Positions 1-5,350 of a stretch of DNA of 15,491 nucleotides are shown piece after piece. Location: NCBI GenBank assembly GCA_964602895.1, contig CAZRTG010000078.1, positions 1 through 15,491 on the forward strand. The letters run 5' to 3'. The notes beneath the pieces are model-generated. The model saw only the letters and a list, made by a program, of their open reading frames with translations, made no database searches and was not told where the DNA came from. Position 1 is the first letter of the stretch; each line of letters begins with the position of its first letter. Source of the DNA: JAWXBM01 sp964602895 (GTDB taxonomy: Bacteria; Pseudomonadota; Gammaproteobacteria; Xanthomonadales; SZUA-36). The position numbers and the translations under genes are program-made.

Positions 1-179
1 GCACTGGGTGCACCACTATCCGGCTGGCGTGCATGCAAGTGGATGATGGCCGCACCGGCGTGCGCAGCGGCAATGGATGCATCGGCTATTTCCGCCGGAG
101 TCAGCGGCAAGTGAGGGCTCATGGTCGGCGTGTGGATGGAGCCGGTTACCGCGCAAGTAATGATGACTTTTCTGGCCAT
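1..179 (-). CDS. Beta-keto acid cleavage enzyme (BKACE/DUF849), N-terminal fragment
   Basis: This gene runs off the left edge; only the first 59 codons and two bases are present. The start ATG is at 179. The translation opens MARKVIITCAVTGSIHTPT and continues to AAIIHLHAR near residues 44-51. This is the usual start of the BKACE family, founded by 3-keto-5-aminohexanoate cleavage enzyme (Kce). Those enzymes are Zn-dependent TIM barrels that condense a beta-keto acid with acetyl-CoA to give acetoacetate and a new CoA ester. The HLH pair (H47, H49) corresponds to the metal-binding histidines of Kce. The N-terminal strand and the TGS motif also fit. The substrate cannot be told, because the specificity residues lie in the missing part. 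No strong Shine-Dalgarno sequence is visible upstream of 179. The family call is firm; the exact reaction is not. Confidence 0.85.
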   Translation of the reverse strand, partial: MARKVIITCAVTGSIHTPTMSPHLPLTPAEIADASIAAAHAGAAIIHLHARQPDSGAPS

Positions 180-440
180 TGGGTTGCGTTTGTCATGACC
201 AGTGAGCCTGGCCTTCAGGACAACGATGTTACCGGTCGCTGAATCATCTTGCGAGTGCTTTGGCGACTCCCCCGACTGAATGCACTCTGTATGTGCCTGA
301 TAATCCGGACTGTTTGGTTTACCGCTGGAATTTTTATGTGGTCTACTCGGCCTCATCTGATATTGTGGCGTATCAAGACCGGAACGAAATCAGCGAATGC
401 CGGTCTCAAGTGCTCACAACCACCCCGAGGAGACTTTAAT
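180..440. other. Divergent intergenic region between BKACE and SYLF genes
   Basis: These 261 bases separate the minus-strand BKACE gene from the plus-strand SYLF gene and should hold both promoters. I could not assign a convincing sigma70 promoter to either. One inverted repeat stands out, with 7-bp arms AGACCGG (376-382) and CCGGTCT (400-406) around a 17-nt loop. It lies 34 nt before the SYLF start codon, so it may form in that gene's leader. The SYLF reading frame stays open back to 249, but nothing supports translation of that extension. Confidence 0.4.
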
Positions 441-977
441 ATGCACAAGACCTACCTGTTATTGCTGAGCCTGATATTCACGGCATGCTTTTCAACCGCA
501 CAGGCATGGGAACCTGATCTCTCCAACAAATCAGAACTGGAAGTTCAGGGCGCGATTCTCGGGTTGCTTGAAAAAGATCCTGGTATGAAAGACTGGTTTG
601 ACAACTCGGCCGGTTACGCCGTCTTCCCCAAGGTGGGCAAAGGCGGCATTGGTATTGGTGGTGCTTATGGTAAAGGCCTGGTCATTGCAGGCGATCAGGT
701 TGTCGGCACCACGTCGCTCAGCCAGGTCAGCATTGGTCTGCAACTGGGGGGACAAGTGTATTCCGAGTTTATTTTCTTCCGGGACGCAACTGCCCTGAGC
801 GATTTTCAGCGGGGCAATTTTGAACTGGGCGCACAGGCTTCAGCCGTGGCTGCCACGGCCGGCGCGTCAGCTGATGCTTCTTACAACAAGGGTGTAGCGA
901 TTTTCACCAATGTATCGGGCGGCTTGATGTACGAAGCTTCCGTAGGTGGTCAGAAATTCAAATTTGAAGCCAAATAA
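441..977 (+). CDS. Exported SYLF/Ysc84-domain lipid-binding protein
   Basis: A 178-residue protein of the SYLF (Ysc84/DUF500) family. In eukaryotes this domain binds phosphoinositides and actin; bacterial exported members are poorly characterised. I chose the ATG at 441 because GAGGAG sits just upstream (about 427-433) and the product then begins with a clear signal peptide: MHK, a hydrophobic stretch of about 15 residues, and AQA cleavage before W23. Cys16 makes a weak lipobox-like sequence (FTAC), so a lipoprotein is possible but less likely. The mature part shows the family pattern: the AGYAVFPKVGKGGIGIGGAYG stretch begins near residue 54, followed by a glycine-rich beta core with GLQLGGQVYSEFIFF, and the chain ends soon after GGLMYEASVGGQKF. 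The product is probably periplasmic or outer-membrane associated. No terminator with a U-tract follows on this strand. Confidence 0.85.
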   Translation: MHKTYLLLLSLIFTACFSTAQAWEPDLSNKSELEVQGAILGLLEKDPGMKDWFDNSAGYAVFPKVGKGGIGIGGAYGKGLVIAGDQVVGTTSLSQVSIGLQLGGQVYSEFIFFRDATALSDFQRGNFELGAQASAVAATAGASADASYNKGVAIFTNVSGGLMYEASVGGQKFKFEAK

Positions 978-1025
978 TTACCCCAATAGTTACTAAGAAC
1001 ATAGCTTCTCAGTCGATTTTGAAAA

Positions 1026-1042
1026 ACCGGGCAATGCCCGGT
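1026..1042 (-). terminator. Rho-independent terminator of the lipid kinase gene, overlapping its stop codon
   Basis: Perfect 7-bp arms ACCGGGC (1026-1032) and GCCCGGT (1036-1042) surround a 3-nt loop. Read on the minus strand, the hairpin is followed at once by TTTTTC and then more T/A-rich sequence, the layout of an intrinsic terminator. The first base of the stem (1042) is also the last base of the TGA stop (1044-1042), so the gene and its terminator share a base. On the plus strand no U-tract follows, so it should not terminate the convergent SYLF transcript efficiently. Confidence 0.75.
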
Positions 1043-1947
1043 CAGGTAAAGACTTTGAGTTCTCCCGGCAGGCAACCAATTCTTGCCGGTGTCGTACCGA
1101 TGAATTCCCCATCCATCATCATGGGAAAAGCAACGGGCTCGATGATGTTGAATTCACGACCCTGCAGCACCAACACTTCCGGGTAAGCGATGTGTGTACC
1201 GGAATAGATGGTTGGAAACAGCCGTAACAGCCTGAACCTGGACAAATTGCGCAACAGGGTAAGATCCAGCAGCCCGTCATCCAGTTCGGCGCCGGGTGCC
1301 ATCAAGAATGAGGCACCGGTATAGCGGGAATTGGACAATTCAACAAACAGGTTGTCCTGTTCTATCAGCCTGCCATCCACCTCCATTCGCAGCGAATGAC
1401 TCTGCAGTTTCAGTGTCTGCCACAGAGCTGCCAGCGTATAAGCGGCGCGGCCTGCAAAGGTCAGTTTTCGAGCAGTCAGGCCGGCGTCAACCACCAGGCC
1501 CAAACCGGCAATGTTCATGAAATGGATTCGTCCCTCAACACAATCGACCTGGCCCAGATCCAGTTGACGAATTCTACATTTGAGAATCAAATCCAGAGCA
1601 GATTGCCAGTCGCCTGCCTGCAGGCCCAGATCCCGGCTGAAAGCATTCCCTGTGCCAGTGGGCAACACACCCAGCGGCGGACGGGATGGTCGCGGATGGC
1701 ACATCAAACCATTCAGTGTTTCAAACAGCGTGCCATCGCCACCGGCAGCTACTACTGCATCGAAGCCGTGCAAATCCTGCTTACCCAGCCATTCACGAAT
1801 GGCGCCGGGCGCGCTGCTGCAATACGTCTCGAACCGGATGTCATGTTGTTCCAACCAATGCTGGATGGCTGGCAACAGGTTCTTCGTACGACCACCTCCG
1901 GCTTTGGGGTTGATAATCAGCAGGATGTTGTTCAAAGTGCCGATCAT
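1042..1947 (-). CDS. Diacylglycerol kinase-family lipid kinase (YegS/DgkB-like)
   Basis: A 301-residue member of the DAGK catalytic family, which phosphorylates diacylglycerol, sphingosine or related lipids with ATP. Family signatures are clear: NPKAGGG at 13-19, AAGGDGT at 67-73 (nucleotide-binding glycine loop), and PTGTGNAFSRDLG at 96-108. A beta-rich C-terminal domain carries the MNIAGLGLVVDAG, APGAELDDGLLDL and MMMDGE motifs. Length matches YegS/BmrU-type enzymes (about 300). There is no signal peptide or membrane segment, so it is probably a cytosolic or peripheral membrane enzyme. The ATG at 1947 has little Shine-Dalgarno sequence, but starting there preserves the first beta strand before NPKAGGG. 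It lies 131 nt downstream of the PEBP gene on the same strand and ends in its own terminator. The true lipid substrate cannot be read from the sequence. Confidence 0.9.
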   Translation of the reverse strand: MIGTLNNILLIINPKAGGGRTKNLLPAIQHWLEQHDIRFETYCSSAPGAIREWLGKQDLHGFDAVVAAGGDGTLFETLNGLMCHPRPSRPPLGVLPTGTGNAFSRDLGLQAGDWQSALDLILKCRIRQLDLGQVDCVEGRIHFMNIAGLGLVVDAGLTARKLTFAGRAAYTLAALWQTLKLQSHSLRMEVDGRLIEQDNLFVELSNSRYTGASFLMAPGAELDDGLLDLTLLRNLSRFRLLRLFPTIYSGTHIAYPEVLVLQGREFNIIEPVAFPMMMDGEFIGTTPARIGCLPGELKVFT

Positions 1948-2078
1948 GCCCGGAATTTACAGCTCAGACCTGAAGTGATACCAAAGTCTGACTGCGAAGC
2001 CACCGTCAAAGAGACGCGGATGAAAAGGCGCGAAGAATAAACCCCCGATAACACCCTGAATTTGCTACCGAACCGCAG

Positions 2079-2561
2079 CTATTGGTTCCGCTGGTAAACG
2101 CCGACCAGCCGGTTCATTCCCAGTACGTTGGGCTCAATGCGTTTCAGCAACTGCCACAAGGTTAGTCCGGGTTCCAGGTCCAACTCTTCGTTCAGGGCCA
2201 GCACCCAGAAATAATACTGATGCTTGCCGTGACCCTTGGGTGGCATCGGCCCGCCGTAGCCTTGCTTGTCAAAATCGGTCGTACCACTGGTGTGATCACG
2301 GGTTCCTTCTGCCAGACTGGTGACCGAAGCAGGAATGTTGTACAACACCCAGTGCACGAATCCATAGGTACCCTGGGCGCTCACCAACGGCGCATCCGGG
2401 TCATGGCAAATAACCGCGAACGAGCGGGTTCCTTGCGGCGCATCATGCCAGGCCAGAGCCGGTGACACGTCCTCACCCTCTCCTGTGTGCCGGGCCGGTA
2501 TCGCCTCTCCTGAGTGGAACGCCGGGCTGGTCAGTTTCATGCTGGACAATGCAAATCCCAT
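2079..2561 (-). CDS. YbhB/YbcL-family phosphatidylethanolamine-binding protein (PEBP)
   Basis: A 160-residue PEBP/Raf-kinase-inhibitor-like protein. The diagnostic DPDAP motif is at 54-58. H70 lies in GFVHWVLYNIP, and the second conserved block GYGGPMPPKGHGKHQYYF spans 101-118. These form the small anion-binding pocket of the family. No signal peptide is present, so it is cytosolic like E. coli YbhB. The cellular role of the bacterial proteins is not established. The start at 2561 is backed by AAAAGGAG (2575-2568 on the minus strand), 6 nt before the ATG. An internal Met8 (2540) would align with E. coli YbhB, but it lacks this ribosome-binding site. It diverges from the dioxygenase gene across a 170-nt region containing an FNR-type box. 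Confidence 0.92.
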   Translation of the reverse strand: MGFALSSMKLTSPAFHSGEAIPARHTGEGEDVSPALAWHDAPQGTRSFAVICHDPDAPLVSAQGTYGFVHWVLYNIPASVTSLAEGTRDHTSGTTDFDKQGYGGPMPPKGHGKHQYYFWVLALNEELDLEPGLTLWQLLKRIEPNVLGMNRLVGVYQRNQ

Positions 2562-2638
2562 AACAAACTCCTTTTAACGATTTCAGCCAATTTTTCCAAA
2601 TCGATTGTACCTGATCCGGATTTCCGGGCCCGAAAGAC

Positions 2639-2652
2639 TTGATTTATATCAA
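2639..2652. promoter_or_regulatory. FNR/Anr-type binding site (perfect consensus)
   Basis: The sequence TTGATTTATATCAA matches the FNR/Anr/Fnr-like consensus TTGATnnnnATCAA at every defined position. It is further enclosed by AAGAC (2634-2638) and GTCTT (2655-2659). It lies in the 170-nt gap between the divergent PEBP and PhyH genes, centred 86 nt upstream of the PhyH start codon and 84 nt from the PEBP start. For a class II site, the plus-strand -10 element would fall at 2675-2680, which reads TAGCCT, a weak match preceded by TG. On the minus strand a good -10, TACAAT, occurs at 2609-2604, about 7 bp further from the box than class II spacing predicts. Which gene is controlled, and in which direction, cannot be decided here. 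Confidence 0.6.
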
Positions 2653-2731
2653 TGGTCTTACCGGTCCTTCCATGTAGCCTTATCCGGCCACTCGGCACAG
2701 TCTGGGTCAACTCCGCATCTGGAGCCATACA

Positions 2732-3505
2732 ATGAACTCGATTCTCAGTGAAAAACAGCAACAGCAATTCAAAGACCTTGGGTTTATCGTCATGCCGGGC
2801 TTTTTTGATGCAGCCACCATGCAGCAAGTCACCACCTGGCTTGATGGCTTGCAAGGCAAATTGCCTGGAGAGGGCAGTGAAGCCAAATATTATGAAACCA
2901 GCCCGCTGACGGGTGAAAGCATACTGGTGCGCGCCGAAAACCTGTTGGTTGAACAGAACCCCGACATCACAAAAATGCTGCTGTGTGAAAAAACCCTGCA
3001 ATGCCTGACGGACCTGTTCGGTGAACCGCCACTGCTGTTCAAGGAAAAGGTCAACTACAAACTACCCGGCTGCCGACCGGACAAATTGCACCAGGACCAG
3101 GCAGCCGGCTGGAACCGCTATGCCGATTTCTTTATTTCCATGGCCATTGTGGTGGATCCAAACCGGCGGGACAATGCGGCCCTCAGCATTATGCAATCGG
3201 GCAATTACGCAAGAGAACTGATGACTGAGGAATGGCAACCGCTCACACACGATGATCCGCCATACCAGCCGGAAGACGAATATCTGCTGATCGAGGCCGA
3301 TCCCGGCGATGTCGTCTTTTTTGACAGCTATGTACCGCACGGCTCGCCGGCCAATACCAGCGAGCGCCGACGTTGCAATATCTACCTGACCTTCAACAAG
3401 GCATCGGACGGGGATATGCGCGCGAAGTACTATGCCGACAAATGGGCCACGTATCCACCGAATAACCCGCAACAGGTGCGCCCGGACAGCGCTTATCGGG
3501 TATAG
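2732..3505 (+). CDS. PhyH-family Fe(II)/2-oxoglutarate-dependent dioxygenase
   Basis: A 257-residue member of the phytanoyl-CoA dioxygenase (PhyH) family. These enzymes hydroxylate a substrate using O2, Fe(II) and 2-oxoglutarate. The iron facial triad is visible as H120-Q-D122 (in DKLHQDQAAGW) and H203 (in SYVPHGSPANTS). R213 or R214 is the likely 2-oxoglutarate anchor. KEKVNYKLPG (104-113) precedes the HxD motif, as I recall for 2-aminoethylphosphonate dioxygenase-like and related members. That hint at the substrate is only a memory-based guess. The protein has no signal peptide, so it is cytosolic. GGAG (2721-2724) sits 7 nt before the ATG. It stands alone between divergent and convergent neighbours, so gene context gives no pathway. 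Its stop is only 19 nt from the stop of the convergent tetR gene. Confidence 0.88.
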   Translation: MNSILSEKQQQQFKDLGFIVMPGFFDAATMQQVTTWLDGLQGKLPGEGSEAKYYETSPLTGESILVRAENLLVEQNPDITKMLLCEKTLQCLTDLFGEPPLLFKEKVNYKLPGCRPDKLHQDQAAGWNRYADFFISMAIVVDPNRRDNAALSIMQSGNYARELMTEEWQPLTHDDPPYQPEDEYLLIEADPGDVVFFDSYVPHGSPANTSERRRCNIYLTFNKASDGDMRAKYYADKWATYPPNNPQQVRPDSAYRV

Positions 3506-3524
3506 CTGTACCTGGCCACCGCCA

Positions 3525-4160
3525 TCAGGTGAGACTGCTATAGGCGCGTAAAAACATGGTCACACAACTGTCGATGTAGGCTTCAATTTCGTTTCCACTG
3601 TGACCCTGCAGGTTGAACTGCTTGCGCATATGAGCCTCGGCCCTGAGCATGCTGAAAAACTGCCAGGCTGCGGCATCAGGATCTGCCACCTGCAAATTTC
3701 CCGAATGATTCTGTCGTTGTAAATACTTGGCCAGAACTTCAACAGTGCGTAGTGGCCCGTGCTTAAAAAACAGTGTGCCCAGTTCGGGATGGGTATCGGC
3801 ACTGGCGGTGCAAACGGCGTAAACCCGCAACGCTTCGCGGCTCATCATCAGCTTCAGAAAACTACGGGCAATCTCGGGCAGGAGTGCCTCGGGCGGGGCA
3901 TCCATGTCGATGGCTTCTTCATCAAATCCGGACGACTTGCATTTGGCTGCAACAGCCAGTCCAAACAGGTTTTCCTTGCTGCCAAAGTGAGCATAAACAG
4001 TTTGCTTCGAGACACTGGCAGCAGCGGCGATGTCATCCACACTGGTATTGGTAAAGCCCTTTTCGGTAAATAAACGAGTTGCAGCCTGGAGAATTTTCTC
4101 GCGCTTTTTTTGACTGGGAGGGCGGCCCCGGCCGGGACTGATGGCTTTTTCAGGTTTCAT
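3525..4160 (-). CDS. TetR-family transcriptional regulator (AefR-like C-terminal domain)
   Basis: A 211-residue TetR-family regulator. The DNA-binding domain is at about 18-64, with the helix-turn-helix near TSVDDIAAAASVSKQTVYAHF (39-59) and the family hallmark FGSKENLF just after. The C-terminal ligand-binding half (PEIARSFLKLMMS, SADTHPELGTLFFKHGP, AAWQFFSMLRAEAHMR) resembles the AefR-type/TetR_C_7 domain found in efflux repressors. A basic N-terminal arm, PGRGRPPSQKKR (9-20), contains an RGRP core like an AT-hook and may add minor-groove contacts. The gene diverges from the RND operon across 68 bp holding palindromes over the operon promoter. This is the standard arrangement for local repression of an efflux pump, probably with autoregulation. 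No strong Shine-Dalgarno sequence precedes the ATG at 4160. Function as a repressor is inferred. Confidence 0.92.
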   Translation of the reverse strand: MKPEKAISPGRGRPPSQKKREKILQAATRLFTEKGFTNTSVDDIAAAASVSKQTVYAHFGSKENLFGLAVAAKCKSSGFDEEAIDMDAPPEALLPEIARSFLKLMMSREALRVYAVCTASADTHPELGTLFFKHGPLRTVEVLAKYLQRQNHSGNLQVADPDAAAWQFFSMLRAEAHMRKQFNLQGHSGNEIEAYIDSCVTMFLRAYSSLT

Positions 4161-4186
4161 TGCACACCATCTTCACAAACAAAAAA

Positions 4187-4216
4187 TAGACTTGCAAGTC
4201 CAGTTATTAATATACT
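4187..4216 (+). promoter_or_regulatory. Sigma70-type promoter of the RND efflux operon
   Basis: A -10 element TATACT (4211-4216, five of six consensus bases) lies 18 bp after TAGACT (4187-4192, four of six matches to TTGACA). The expected start of transcription is near 4223, leaving a short leader of about 24 nt before the ATG at 4247. Both hexamers fall inside the palindromes at 4189-4200 and 4197-4221, so a bound repressor would block RNA polymerase directly. Confidence 0.6.
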
Positions 4217-4221
4217 GGACT
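4189..4221. promoter_or_regulatory. Probable TetR operator: two overlapping palindromes
   Basis: Two inverted repeats overlap between the divergent tetR and efflux genes. The first is a perfect 12-bp palindrome, GACTTGCAAGTC (4189-4200). The second has perfect 8-bp arms AGTCCAGT (4197-4204) and ACTGGACT (4214-4221) around a 9-nt AT-rich spacer. They share AGTC at 4197-4200. The second repeat covers the -10 element of the efflux promoter and the first overlaps the -35. TetR dimers bind such palindromes, and the regulator gene lies right beside it, so this is the natural operator candidate. Assignment to this TetR is inference. Confidence 0.65.
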
Positions 4222-4246
4222 CAATAGTTTGATAAATGGAATCACT

Positions 4247-5350
4247 ATGTCCCGATTTCCCCTATTTTGCCTGCTTTTATTTACCGCCTGGCTGCTACAG
4301 GGCTGTGGTCGTGACGGTTTTGCTGCCAGTGACGAGAGCGCTTACCTGCACAAGGTTGATCTGGTTGCGGTAGCTCTGCAACCAGGCTATACGATTGAGC
4401 GTGAATTCGCCGGTGTGGTCGAGGCAAACCAGACCAGTGAGCTCGGCTTTGAACTGTCCGGTCGCATTGACACGCTGTATGTGAACGAGGGCGACAGTGT
4501 TTCAGCCGGTCAACTGTTGGCTGAACTCGACAGCGGGCTGCTGCATTCACAGCGGGATGAGCTGAAGGCCAGGTTGGATTCTTTGCAATCCGAACTGGAA
4601 CTTGCACAACGCAATCTCCACCGTGTCGAGCAACTGCGCCAGGAGCGGCTGGCCAGCGAGCACGAACGCGATGCGTTGTTCAGCAGGGAACAGGTTTTGC
4701 AGGCAGCCATGCGTGAAGTCCAGGCAGCCCTGCAGGCCAACAGGCTGCGACTGGACAAATCCCGGCTACATGCACCGTTTGCCGCACGAATCGGCCGCCG
4801 TAGTGCAGACATGGGCACGGTGATCGAAGCGGGCATGCCGGTATTTACCCTGCTTGAATCCGGAACCCGCGAGGTACGGGTGGGTATTCCGACCGCCTTG
4901 TTTCCGGAATTGACGACTGGCCATTCGGTACAGGTTCGCAATGGCCTTGAGGTGGTAGACGGCGTGGTTCTGGCAAGAGGCGCCAGAGTGGATCAGGCCA
5001 CACGCACGCGCTCTTTACGCATCGCTGTCAATGCGCCATGGACTCCAGGTGAGTTGGCCTATGCCCAACTGGAACAGCTGGTTGAACTGGAGGGTATCTG
5101 GCTGCAGGCTGCAGCGGTGACCGAAGGCGTGCGTGGAACCTGGGTGGTATTTGCAGCCGTACCTCAAAGCGATGCCACAGCATTGCTGGAGACACGTTCG
5201 GTGACCGTGCATTACAGTCTGCACGACCGGGTTTACGTCAGCGGCGCGCTGGCAAATGATGAATGGCTGGTCAGCCATGGCCTGCACCGACTGGCCCCGG
5301 GCCAATTGGTACGAGTGGCCGAAAATGAGTCTTTTATCCATGCTCCGTAA
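4247..5350 (+). CDS. RND efflux periplasmic adaptor (membrane fusion protein), lipoprotein
   Basis: A 367-residue HlyD/AcrA-type membrane fusion protein that would link the inner-membrane pump to an outer-membrane channel. The signal sequence ends in the lipobox LLQG-C, giving acylated Cys20 followed by GRD, similar to MexA's Cys-Gly-Lys-Ser. The first half of the lipoyl (barrel-sandwich) domain is at about 60-95 (ELGFELSGRIDTLYVNEGD, then AGQLLAELD). A coiled-coil hairpin rich in Glu, Arg and Leu spans about 98-165. The second lipoyl half follows at SRLHAPFAARIGRR, then beta-barrel and membrane-proximal segments. I prefer the ATG at 4247 to an in-frame TTG at 4229: TGGAA lies 5 nt upstream of the ATG, and starting there gives a proper signal peptide. 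It is the first gene of the operon and its 3' end overlaps the pump gene by 26 nt, suggesting coupled translation. Confidence 0.92.
   Translation: MSRFPLFCLLLFTAWLLQGCGRDGFAASDESAYLHKVDLVAVALQPGYTIEREFAGVVEANQTSELGFELSGRIDTLYVNEGDSVSAGQLLAELDSGLLHSQRDELKARLDSLQSELELAQRNLHRVEQLRQERLASEHERDALFSREQVLQAAMREVQAALQANRLRLDKSRLHAPFAARIGRRSADMGTVIEAGMPVFTLLESGTREVRVGIPTALFPELTTGHSVQVRNGLEVVDGVVLARGARVDQATRTRSLRIAVNAPWTPGELAYAQLEQLVELEGIWLQAAAVTEGVRGTWVVFAAVPQSDATALLETRSVTVHYSLHDRVYVSGALANDEWLVSHGLHRLAPGQLVRVAENESFIHAP

Noticed and set aside
33..242. Plus-strand open frame at the left edge
   Set aside because: It is antisense to the BKACE fragment, whose N-terminal motifs are unambiguous.
327..360. 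SigmaE-like promoter upstream of the SYLF gene (GGAATTT ... TCTGA)
   Set aside because: The spacing between the two elements is 22 nt, too long for the sigmaE consensus spacing of about 16.
1396..2040. 214-codon plus-strand open frame opposite the lipid kinase gene
   Set aside because: It lies antisense to a clearly recognised kinase with intact motifs, has no family resemblance, and its composition mirrors the complementary coding strand.
4229..4246. Upstream TTG start for the efflux adaptor
   Set aside because: It adds six residues before the signal peptide, and the ATG at 4247 has a better-placed ribosome-binding site and gives a standard lipoprotein leader.
5256..5324. N-terminal extension of the RND pump
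   Set aside because: The extra 23 residues are read inside the adaptor gene and resemble nothing in RND pumps, which start just before the first TM helix.
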